Of a stretch of DNA of 14,384 bases, positions 6,163 through 13,700 are shown one piece after another. Below the pieces are notes generated by a model, which made no database searches, was not told where the DNA came from, and saw nothing but the letters and a program-made list of their open reading frames with translations. Within the stretch, counting starts at the first letter, position 1. Each line of letters begins with the position of its first letter. Both the position numbers and the translations under genes were made by a program. Origin of the DNA: Calditrichota bacterium (GTDB taxonomy: Bacteria; Calditrichota; Calditrichia; RBG-13-44-9); NCBI GenBank assembly GCA_024276455.1, contig JAJRXE010000312.1, positions 1 to 14,384 on the forward strand, in the 5' to 3' direction.

Positions 6163-9100
6163 ATGATCGAACAAATACAGCGAAAATGGCTGGATAAAAT
6201 AGCCAGTAATGGGCATTCCAGCTCGTTGACCCTGCTACAACAGCAGCAGATCTCTTCCACGATTCTGAATGCTGTTCTGCAATCTGAGAAAGAACTTTAT
6301 TATGTTCTGCCCGAGATCATCGATTTTGTAGAACGTAATCAGGTACCACCGGACGAATTTATTGAAGCACTGTTTCTCCTGCGGGACGAAATTATTAATC
6401 ACTCCGTGAATTTAACGCTCCAGGGAGTGGAGCTCAAAACCGCGTTGCACATGTTGCAGGAGATCATTGTAAAAGTCGGTTCCTATTTCTCTCACCTGCG
6501 TATGGACCTGAACATTTCACAGAAAAACGTGAGTTATGTGAGCTACGACCGGGTGGAAGGCAATATTCTGGAGCTGGATGAGAATTTTTTGATCCGGAAA
6601 ACCAACTCGTCGCTGCTGAAAATTTTCGGTTATGAAAAAGAAGAGGTCATTGGCCGCCCCCTGCAGATGCTTTTTTCCAATTCCAGCCAAACGCTGTTGC
6701 GTAATTCGCTCTCTTCCCTGAAGCGAAAATTGCGTTTAAAGATTGACCTGGAGGTGGAAGCGCTGCACAAATTTGGGGAGCGTTTCCAGGTAATTTTGAA
6801 AATTTCCCGTAAAAATATTTACGATGAACCGGCGGTTTACCACGCCTACATTCAAAACGTTTCGTACATTAAAGAGACCAAAGATACCCTCAACTTGCTG
6901 AGTATGGCCCTGGAGAGCGCCGGAGAGGGAATTTTCATCCTCGATGCCCACCAGGAAGGGAAAGTTCTGTTTGTGAACGAAGCCATTGAATCCATTGTGG
7001 GCACCAGCCGCAAAAATCTTCTGGGCAAACCGTTTGCGGTACTGCGGGGCGGAGCGGTGAACGGCACCTGGGAACGTCGGGTGCTGCAGAAATCCATTCA
7101 ATCCGGCTGGGAAGGGGAGCAGATTTTCCGGAATCATCTGGGACAGGAGTATTTCGTGCATCTTCACACCCGTCCAGTGCAGAACGAGTACGGAGAGACC
7201 GTGGCAATTGTGGGCATTATTCGCGATGTCACCGAGGCGAAAAAACGGGAAAGCCGCATTCTGGAACTGCAAAAGTTTGTGGAAAACATCATCAACAATT
7301 TGCCCCACTTTGTGATTGTTACCGATGAGAATTTGAATATTCGCCTGTGGAACCTCTCGTTGGAACGGGCTTCACGCATTTCCGGCGCCGAGGCGGTTGG
7401 GAAAAATATTTTTGAAGTCTTCCCGCAGTTGGCCAAAACAATTCCTTACGAAGAACTGCTCCAACTGCAGGAAGGATTGTCCGTTTACAGTAAAAAGGTT
7501 TTAATGTCGCTAAACGGGGAAGAGGACAGTTACTACCAGATTTTGATTAACCCCATTCAAATCGATTCCCAGCGTCAACTGGTCTGGTCCATTCTCGACA
7601 TCACCAAAGAGGAGCTGCTAAAAATTCGCATTACCTGGCAGAATGCTCGCCTGAAATTCCTGGAAAAATTTGCCCAGCTTTTGAATTCTAATCTGGATAT
7701 TCAGTCTATTTTTCAACGTCTGGGCCAGGAGTTGCGGGAAGTGATTCGCTTAAAAGGACTGGTGTTTTTGCTGCCGCTGGATCTGAAAGATTACAAATTC
7801 AATCTGTTTTACCTTTCGCTGGACACCGAAGAGCAGTTTCCGCTGGGCGAGGTGCTCGATCTTTCCCAGTGCACCGTGCTGCCGGATTTGATCAAAGAAA
7901 AGCGTCCCATCGTCGAGGACGACCACTGGGATGAAGGATCCATTATTTACAAGTATGTGGAACGCTTTTTCCCGGTGGAGCACATTCAAAAGATTGTCCA
8001 TTTCCCGGTACACTTCGAAAACGAAATCGTCGGTATTCTCAGCCTTATAGTCGATGCCGAACTTATCTCCCAGCAGAATGATATCGACTTTCTCCAGAAT
8101 ATCACCAGCCATCTGGCCATCGCTCTGAAAAACAGTTTTTATTTCAAACTGATTGAACTGCAGAATAAAAAATTGAATATCATCAATCAGATTTTTAATA
8201 TTCCTCAATCGGCGGCAAATCTGGGCACGATTTACCAGTCCACCCTGAAAAGTCTTTCCGAACTGCTCCAGACTGACCAGGTGGCTTTCTGGTACAGCGA
8301 TTCGGGCGAGGAGTGGCATTTGCTGACTTCTTTGGACGATTGGCTAAAAGATTATGCCGACACCCCGTTCCCGGTTCAAATGGAAATCGACAAAACCACC
8401 ATTTTTACCTGGGACGAATCGCATTCTTTTCCGGTGTCTTCCTTCCAGGAAATTCTTTCCCGGCAGCCGGTCATCAGTTCCTGTTACCATTCCGGAACGA
8501 AAGGCTACTTCGCGTTTACGGCTTTTGGGGTGCAGTTAATCCGGGGGGTGGACAGTGAAGCGGTGCTGAACGTGATCGACGAGGTGATGAAGCAGCTCAT
8601 CATTTCGGTGGATCAGATCAACTTATTCGAAAAAATTAAGCAGGCCGAGGAAGAGTGGGAATTAACCTTCAATACGGTGCGAATTGGGCTGGCGGTGGTC
8701 GATCGAAATCTGACCATTCAGCGCACCAATCAAGCTTTTCTGGATATTTTCCGTATGAAGCCGGAAGAGGTGCTGGGAAAGAACTGCCGGGAACTGCAAT
8801 TTTTTAACATTTTCCCGGAAAAGCTGGATTACCAAAAATGGAAAACCCAGTCGTACCTGATGCAGGATGTGGAATTTTATGATGTGCGATTGGAGAAAGC
8901 CATTTTGCGTTCCTTTTACCCGCTGTGGGATTCCGGAGAGCGTTTCCTGGGCGGGGTGATGTCCTTTTACGATATTACGGAACATCGCCAGCAGGAAGAA
9001 GAAATCAAATTTCTCTCCCGCTTCCCGGAAACCAACCCCAATCTGGTGATTAGCCTCGATCCGAACGGGGATATTCTTTACTCCAATCCGGCGGTGGAAA

Positions 9101-10437
9101 AACTGTTACAAAAACTGAATCTGGAACCTGACGACGTTTTTCAACTCTTGCCCAACGATTACCGGGAAGTGATTTCGGGCAAGATTCATTTTGACCAGTT
9201 CCCGGTGGAGCGAATTCACCGGTTTGGAGAACGGGTGTTTCAATATTTTATTCACCAACCCAAGGACGACAACAACTTCTATTTTTACGGAATTGAAATT
9301 ACCGAGAAGGAAGAGCTGCACAAACAGCTGATTCAGACGGAACGAATCCGGGCGGTGGGAGAAATGGCTGCCGGAATTGCCCACGATTTCAACAATTTGC
9401 TCGCCACCATTATCGGTCGGACCCAATTGTTATTGTTAAAGTTAGAGGGGCATCCCATATACGACGAATTGAAAATTATTGAAAAGGCGGCCATGGAGGG
9501 CGGCCAGATTGTTCGTCGTTTGCAGGAGGTAACCCGCGAACGTAAATCGAAAAATCTGGTTCCGCTGCACGTCATTGAACTCATTAAAGAAAGCATCATT
9601 TTTACCGCCAATAAATTAAAAATGAGCACCCAGCTGGAAGGCAAACCGGTTCAATTGCACACCGATTTCCGGGACAATGTGGTGGTAAAGGCCGATCCGG
9701 TGGAATTGAAAGAGGTGTTTACCAACCTGTTGCTCAATGCGTACGATGCCATGCCCAACGGAGGCGATCTGTACATTTCCTGCCGCCGTCTCGATATCAA
9801 TCAGGGCGAAGCAGAGATTGTTATCGAAGACACCGGGGTGGGAATGAGTGAAGAGGTGCGGAATAAAATCTTTAATCCTTTCTTCACCACCAAAGGAGAC
9901 AAAGGCACCGGTTTGGGGCTGAGCATTGTGTACAAAACCATTACCTCGCTGGGGGGCACCATTCAGGTGGAAAGTGCCCGCGGCAAAGGCACCAAATTCA
10001 TTATTCATCTACCGGAAACCAAAGAGCAGGTAGTAGAGAAAGATCAACGCCGAAGCGCGGTTTACAAGAATCTGGAGCAGTTGCGCTTGTTAATTGTGGA
10101 CGACGAACCGGAATTGCTGGAAACCATGGCCGAGATCTTGCGTCTGAAATTTCGAACGGTGGATATTGCCGGAGACGGGTACACCGCCATCGAGAAAGTG
10201 GAAAAACAGGAGTTCGATGTAGTTTTGTCCGACCTGGGAATGCCGGAGATGTCCGGCTGGGAGCTGGCCGATCGGGTGAAGAAACTTCGTTCGGACTGCA
10301 AAATCATTCTGGTGACTGGCTGGGGAGAGCAGGCCAAGCACGAGCTCAAGCACCATCCGGCGGTGGACGATATTCTTCCAAAACCTTACGAACTCTCCGA
10401 TTTATTGAATAAAATCAATTCTTTCTTCCAGGAATAA
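6163..10437 (+). CDS. Cytoplasmic multi-PAS/GAF hybrid histidine kinase with C-terminal receiver
   Basis: Sensor kinase of a phosphorelay; autophosphorylates a His and passes phosphate to its own receiver. It has 1424 residues and no membrane segment, so it is probably cytosolic. Order, with approximate residues: helical N-terminus 1-120 reminiscent of RsbR-type N-terminal domains (uncertain); PAS 130-240, 245-360 and 370-485; GAF 495-660; a second GAF-like region 670-820; PAS 828-945 and 950-1050; HisKA with GIAHDFNN, phospho-His 1074; HATPase with N-box Asn1192, DTGVG 1223-1227, FFTTK and GTGLGLS 1248-1254; receiver about 1361-centred with acidic DDE near its start, phospho-Asp1357 in LSDLGMPEMSG, and Lys in PKPYE. 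All catalytic residues are intact. No cysteine pattern identifies a haem or iron-sulfur cofactor, so the signal is unknown. It has no adjacent response regulator or phosphotransfer gene. ATG 6163 is the first start after the in-frame stop at 6121; no Shine-Dalgarno is visible. Confidence 0.93.
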   Translation: MIEQIQRKWLDKIASNGHSSSLTLLQQQQISSTILNAVLQSEKELYYVLPEIIDFVERNQVPPDEFIEALFLLRDEIINHSVNLTLQGVELKTALHMLQEIIVKVGSYFSHLRMDLNISQKNVSYVSYDRVEGNILELDENFLIRKTNSSLLKIFGYEKEEVIGRPLQMLFSNSSQTLLRNSLSSLKRKLRLKIDLEVEALHKFGERFQVILKISRKNIYDEPAVYHAYIQNVSYIKETKDTLNLLSMALESAGEGIFILDAHQEGKVLFVNEAIESIVGTSRKNLLGKPFAVLRGGAVNGTWERRVLQKSIQSGWEGEQIFRNHLGQEYFVHLHTRPVQNEYGETVAIVGIIRDVTEAKKRESRILELQKFVENIINNLPHFVIVTDENLNIRLWNLSLERASRISGAEAVGKNIFEVFPQLAKTIPYEELLQLQEGLSVYSKKVLMSLNGEEDSYYQILINPIQIDSQRQLVWSILDITKEELLKIRITWQNARLKFLEKFAQLLNSNLDIQSIFQRLGQELREVIRLKGLVFLLPLDLKDYKFNLFYLSLDTEEQFPLGEVLDLSQCTVLPDLIKEKRPIVEDDHWDEGSIIYKYVERFFPVEHIQKIVHFPVHFENEIVGILSLIVDAELISQQNDIDFLQNITSHLAIALKNSFYFKLIELQNKKLNIINQIFNIPQSAANLGTIYQSTLKSLSELLQTDQVAFWYSDSGEEWHLLTSLDDWLKDYADTPFPVQMEIDKTTIFTWDESHSFPVSSFQEILSRQPVISSCYHSGTKGYFAFTAFGVQLIRGVDSEAVLNVIDEVMKQLIISVDQINLFEKIKQAEEEWELTFNTVRIGLAVVDRNLTIQRTNQAFLDIFRMKPEEVLGKNCRELQFFNIFPEKLDYQKWKTQSYLMQDVEFYDVRLEKAILRSFYPLWDSGERFLGGVMSFYDITEHRQQEEEIKFLSRFPETNPNLVISLDPNGDILYSNPAVEKLLQKLNLEPDDVFQLLPNDYREVISGKIHFDQFPVERIHRFGERVFQYFIHQPKDDNNFYFYGIEITEKEELHKQLIQTERIRAVGEMAAGIAHDFNNLLATIIGRTQLLLLKLEGHPIYDELKIIEKAAMEGGQIVRRLQEVTRERKSKNLVPLHVIELIKESIIFTANKLKMSTQLEGKPVQLHTDFRDNVVVKADPVELKEVFTNLLLNAYDAMPNGGDLYISCRRLDINQGEAEIVIEDTGVGMSEEVRNKIFNPFFTTKGDKGTGLGLSIVYKTITSLGGTIQVESARGKGTKFIIHLPETKEQVVEKDQRRSAVYKNLEQLRLLIVDDEPELLETMAEILRLKFRTVDIAGDGYTAIEKVEKQEFDVVLSDLGMPEMSGWELADRVKKLRSDCKIILVTGWGEQAKHELKHHPAVDDILPKPYELSDLLNKINSFFQE

Positions 10438-10852
10438 CCTCCTCTGCGAATTAAAGCGTGAAAATATTTGATTTGCTTCGAAACAGTGAAATTAATACCT
10501 GTCTGTTGTGAATAAACGCACCTCCGGTCTTTCCTTACCGGCCAGCCGGGAGGGAACAGGGGAAGGGTTGCGAAGTAATTGTTGTTTAAAGCGGTGCGGA
10601 TCTCACGCCTGCGGGCCACCGTCCGCCTTGTGACGACTTAATTAACAATGATGATTCCAGAAGAGGGTTGAGTTAAATTCGGGTAGATTTTCAATGAATT
10701 CTAATCGCTACCGCAGTTTTGGTGGGGCGGGAAAAGTTGAACAATCGGGAGTATTTGCCTTGCGCGGTTCCGCAAATCGACGGTATTCGGTGCGCTAAAA
10801 CAAAAAAGGCGAAATCGGAATTCGCCTTTTTCAACGTCCATTTTCGCTCTGA
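10438..10852. other. Gene-free region between converging transcription units
   Basis: A 415-base stretch between the end of the kinase gene (plus) and the end of the envelope operon (minus). It holds a GC-rich imperfect hairpin around 10521-10553 (arms CCTCC and GGAGG with inner GG/CC pairs), a short hairpin TTGCG-CGGTTC-CGCAA at 10760-10775, and the strong terminator at 10802-10831. Short frames here, such as a 77-codon minus frame overlapping the kinase 3' end, have no start signal or protein-like character. Confidence 0.6.
10802..10831 (-). terminator. Symmetrical Rho-independent terminator closing the minus-strand operon
   Basis: Stem GGCGAA (10808-10813) and TTCGCC (10821-10826) with a seven-base loop, extended by A6 on the left and T5 on the right. 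Read on the minus strand it follows the Trm112-like stop (10853) by about 22 bases and ends in TTTTTTGTTTT, a textbook intrinsic terminator. The symmetry lets it also stop plus-strand transcripts running on from the kinase gene. Confidence 0.9.
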
Positions 10853-11038
10853 CTACTCGGTTAGTTTCTCCGCTTCGTCAATGAGCATAATCGGGATGTC
10901 GTCTTCCACCTTAAATACCAATTTGCAGTGGTGGCAAATTAACTCCCCGTTTTTGTCGTTCTGGGGGTCAACTTTGTATTCCAGATCGCCTTTACACTGC
11001 GGACAGGCCAATATTTTCAAGAGTTGATCGTCTAACAT
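10853..11038 (-). CDS. Trm112/YcaR-like zinc-ribbon protein
   Basis: Small protein of the Trm112 (UPF0434, YcaR) family. Eukaryotic and archaeal Trm112 are activating partners of methyltransferases that act on tRNA, rRNA and release factor; the bacterial role is less settled. Seen: 61 residues, typical length, opening MLDDQLLKILACPQCKGDL. Cys12-x2-Cys15 and Cys35-x2-Cys38 form the likely zinc site, followed by DDIPIMLIDEA, the usual IPxML(I/L)xxEA signature. ATG 11038 has AGGAG seven bases upstream. It is the last gene of the operon, 10 bases after accA. In many proteobacteria ycaR lies beside lpxK and kdsB, so placement in an envelope or lipid operon recurs, though accA as the direct neighbour is less familiar to me. 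Confidence 0.92.
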   Translation of the reverse strand: MLDDQLLKILACPQCKGDLEYKVDPQNDKNGELICHHCKLVFKVEDDIPIMLIDEAEKLTE

Positions 11039-11048
11039 AAGGGATCTC

Positions 11049-12059
11049 CTATTTTTTCTTTTTCTCTTTTTTGGAAGTGCTTTTTCCGTTTTTCTCGATC
11101 CAGTAACCCATTTTAGAGAACTTCTCGACTCGCAAATTTACCAACTCCCTGGGATCTAATTTCTGGAGGCGTTCCATCTCTTTGATCAGCTCTCCTTTCA
11201 GGATTTCAGCGGCGCCGTCCGGATCCCAGTGAGCGCCTCCGGCCGGTTCTTTGATGATGCGATCGATGACTCCCATTTCGTAAAGGTCTTTAGCGGTAAG
11301 CTTCATGGCTTCGGCCGCCAGCGGCGCTTTGGAATTGTCCCGCCAGAGAATGGCCGCACAGCCTTCCGGCGAGATCACCGAATACCAGCAGTTCTCCAGC
11401 ATCAGAATGACGTCGCCCACGCCAATGCCCAGCGCCCCGCCCGAGGCTCCTTCGCCAATGACCGTGATGACGATGGGAACCGGCAGGTGCGACATTTCGA
11501 ACAGATTGCGAGCAATGGCTTCCGCCTGTCCCCGCTCTTCGGCGCCAATGCCCGGATAGGCGCCCGGGGTGTCCAGGAAAGAGAAAATGGGCATCCCGAA
11601 CTTGGCCCCCAATTTCATGACCCGCAACGCCTTGCGGTAACCTTCCGGGTGAGGCATGCCAAAATTCCGGTAAAGATTTTCTTTCACATCGCGACCCTTC
11701 TGGTGACCCACGATAACCACCGGTTGGCCGTTCAGTTTTGCCATTCCGGCCACAATGGCGGGATCGTCGGCGTAGTAACGATCGCCGTGCAACTCCACGA
11801 AGTCGGTAAAAATGCGCTTCACGTAATCCAGCGTGTAAGGTCGATCGGGGTGGCGCGCCAGCTGCACCCGTTGCCAGGGAGTGAGCTTGGAATAAATTTC
11901 CTTCCGCAACGCTTCCGCTTTGCGGGTCAGTCGTTTCAGATCGTCGTTCAGGTTGATGCCCGTCTCCCGGGCGTATTCTTCCATTTCAATAATCTTTTTC
12001 TCCAGTTCAACAACCGGTTTCTCAAAATCGAACACAATTCGAAAGTGTTTCTTCAGCAT
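11049..12059 (-). CDS. accA: Acetyl-CoA carboxylase carboxyltransferase subunit alpha
   Basis: Alpha subunit of the carboxyltransferase half of acetyl-CoA carboxylase; with AccD it moves the carboxyl group from biotinylated AccB to acetyl-CoA, giving malonyl-CoA for fatty-acid synthesis. Seen: 336 residues from ATG 12059, slightly longer than the usual 315-325 because of a lysine-rich tail (SKKEKKKK). An N-terminal coiled region (about 13-58) precedes the crotonase-like core with ARHPDRPYTLDY (68-79), GRDVKENLYRNFGMPHPEGY (122-141), FLDTPGAYPG (161-170) and the oxyanion-hole segment IGEGASGGAL (201-210). A GTG four codons earlier (12071) is possible, but then the GGGGA that serves as Shine-Dalgarno for 12059 would be inside the gene, so ATG is preferred. 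It starts 14 bases after the glycosyltransferase stop. accD, accB and accC are not in the window. Confidence 0.97.
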   Translation of the reverse strand: MLKKHFRIVFDFEKPVVELEKKIIEMEEYARETGINLNDDLKRLTRKAEALRKEIYSKLTPWQRVQLARHPDRPYTLDYVKRIFTDFVELHGDRYYADDPAIVAGMAKLNGQPVVIVGHQKGRDVKENLYRNFGMPHPEGYRKALRVMKLGAKFGMPIFSFLDTPGAYPGIGAEERGQAEAIARNLFEMSHLPVPIVITVIGEGASGGALGIGVGDVILMLENCWYSVISPEGCAAILWRDNSKAPLAAEAMKLTAKDLYEMGVIDRIIKEPAGGAHWDPDGAAEILKGELIKEMERLQKLDPRELVNLRVEKFSKMGYWIEKNGKSTSKKEKKKK

Positions 12060-12073
12060 AACAATCCCCACAT

Positions 12074-12805
12074 TTAATATTTACCAAACAAACTTGCGAT
12101 CTTAAGTTTCCAGACCATCAGGGCGGCTTCAATCATGATTTTTTTGTTCATTTTCGATGAACCGACCGTGCGATCGTAAAAAATAATCGGGATTTCTTTG
12201 ATTTTAAATCCCCGTTTCCAGGCTTTAAAATTCATTTCGATTTGAAAGGAATAACCGTTGGAGCGGATTCTGTCCAGGGGAATGCTCTCCAGCACTTTCC
12301 GACGGAAGAGCTTAAATCCGCTGGTGCAGTCGCGAATCGGCATGCCGGTAATGAGTTTGGTGTATTTGCTGGCCATGACGCTCAGAAACAGGCGACGCAG
12401 CGGCCAGTTGATGACATTTACTCCGGTGAGATACCGGGAGCCGATGACCAGATCGGCTTCCTGCGCGGCTTTCAGGAAATTGGGAATCTCTTGCGGATCG
12501 TGGGACAGGTCGGCGTCCATCTCCATGATGTATTCGTAATCCCGCTCCAGGGCGAATTTAAACCCCTGCACGTAAGCGGTTCCAAGCCCCATTTTACCGG
12601 GACGCTCAATCAGGTAAACGTTGGGGTGTTTTTCCTGATAGGCTTTCACAATTTGAGCGGTACCGTCCGGAGAGTTGTCGTCAATAATCAGCACATCCAG
12701 ATTTTCGATTCCCAGTTCCATAATTGCATCTAACACGTTGGTGATGTTTTCCCGCTCGTTGTAGGTGGGAATAATGACGAGTGTTTTACCTTCGCTTTTA
12801 TCCAT
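12074..12805 (-). CDS. Polyprenyl-phosphate glycosyltransferase, DPM1-like GT2 family
   Basis: GT-A fold family 2 glycosyltransferase like dolichol/polyprenol-phosphate mannose synthase, which moves a sugar from a nucleotide donor to a polyprenyl phosphate on the cytoplasmic membrane face. Seen: 243 residues. VIIPTYNERENI (10-21) and IIDDNSPDGT (40-49) form the nucleotide site, MDADLSHDP (96-104) holds the metal-binding DxD (Asp97, Asp99), GSRY and CTSGFKLFRR lie mid-protein, and FYDRTVGSSKM near the C-terminus is typical of DPM1-like enzymes. It has no C-terminal membrane helices, so it is of the short soluble or peripheral type. Sugar specificity (mannose, glucose or other) cannot be told. 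ATG 12805 overlaps the end of the reductase gene by eight bases (ATGGATAA), so translation is probably coupled. Confidence 0.93.
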   Translation of the reverse strand: MDKSEGKTLVIIPTYNERENITNVLDAIMELGIENLDVLIIDDNSPDGTAQIVKAYQEKHPNVYLIERPGKMGLGTAYVQGFKFALERDYEYIMEMDADLSHDPQEIPNFLKAAQEADLVIGSRYLTGVNVINWPLRRLFLSVMASKYTKLITGMPIRDCTSGFKLFRRKVLESIPLDRIRSNGYSFQIEMNFKAWKRGFKIKEIPIIFYDRTVGSSKMNKKIMIEAALMVWKLKIASLFGKY

Positions 12806-13700
12806 GCTGCTGAATTTTCCTTTTCAGATATTCCAGAGCTTCGTTAAGGGGGCGGGGGGCATATCCCAGCGAGACGCGAGCCAGGTCGATTTTCAATCCC
12901 CCGTAAACCGGCCGGGGAGCTAACTGGTTGAGGGTTTCGGTGCGGGTTTCACCAATTAAATCCGGGGAATATCCGAACACCCGGGCGATTAAACGGGCAA
13001 ATTCCAGGCGGTTTAAAACTTCCGGACCGGCCAGATTGAAAATGCCAGTCATCTGTTGTTCCAGAATCAGCTGGGTGCCCATGGCCAGATCCTCCACCAG
13101 GGTCGGATTGTTGTACTGGTCCGTCACCACCTGAAAGGGAGCTTGCTGCTGCAGCTTTTCCAACACCCAGAGGAAAAAGTTGGTTTTTACCCGCACTCCG
13201 ATTCCGTAAAGTACGCAGGTTCGTACAATGGTGACCGGAAAATTTTCTTTTAAAAGGGTGTTCTCGGAAGCCAATTTCGATTTGCCGTAATAATTGATTG
13301 GGTTGGGGCGCTCGTCCTCGCTGTATGGCCCATTTTTGCCATCGAAAATGTAATCGGTGGAATAGTGTACCACATGAGCTTGATTTCGCCGGGCCATCAT
13401 TGCCAGGTTTTCCACCCCTTTTACATTGACCCGCCAGCACAGCTCCTTCTGTACCTCGCATTGATCCACATTGGTGAACGATGCCGCGTTGATGATGAAA
13501 TCCGGGCAGAGTTCTTTGTAAAAAGTTTTCAGCTCCCTGGTTTGGGTAATGTCGATGGGGTGGTATTCCCAGCCATCGGTGGGCAAAAATGGGCTCTCTT
13601 CCAACCCGATTCCGGTGATCTGATACTGTTCTTTCAGGGTCTGGACCAGCGCCTGACCCAGTAAACCATTCACACCGGTAATAAGTACTTTCCGTTTCAT
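12798..13700 (-). CDS. RmlD-like NAD(P)-dependent sugar-nucleotide reductase
   Basis: Extended short-chain dehydrogenase of the RmlD substrate-binding family; RmlD makes dTDP-L-rhamnose by reducing dTDP-4-dehydrorhamnose. Seen: 300 residues from ATG 13700. The cofactor loop is GVNGLLG (9-15), NAASFTNVDQCE (71-82) is the RmlD-type strand, YSTDYIFDG (113-121) has the Ser/Thr of the active site, and the catalytic Tyr138-x3-Lys142 lies in YYGKSK. C-terminal half has TDQYNNPTLVEDLA and GIFNLAGPE, as in RmlD. The frame extends 25 codons further upstream, but ATG 13700 overlaps the kinase stop as ATGA and has GGGGTGG about ten bases upstream, so it is preferred. rmlA, rmlB and rmlC are not in the window, so the exact substrate is open; related proteins reduce other 4-keto sugars or serve as MAT2B-like regulatory subunits. 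Confidence 0.88.
   Translation of the reverse strand: MKRKVLITGVNGLLGQALVQTLKEQYQITGIGLEESPFLPTDGWEYHPIDITQTRELKTFYKELCPDFIINAASFTNVDQCEVQKELCWRVNVKGVENLAMMARRNQAHVVHYSTDYIFDGKNGPYSEDERPNPINYYGKSKLASENTLLKENFPVTIVRTCVLYGIGVRVKTNFFLWVLEKLQQQAPFQVVTDQYNNPTLVEDLAMGTQLILEQQMTGIFNLAGPEVLNRLEFARLIARVFGYSPDLIGETRTETLNQLAPRPVYGGLKIDLARVSLGYAPRPLNEALEYLKRKIQQHG

Noticed and set aside
10386..10619. 77-codon minus-strand frame overlapping the kinase 3' end
   Set aside because: No ribosome-binding site, no recognisable domain, and it runs antisense into a conserved receiver domain.
11229..12077. 282-codon plus-strand frame opposite accA
   Set aside because: AccA is unmistakable on the other strand; the frame is a shadow of its codon bias.
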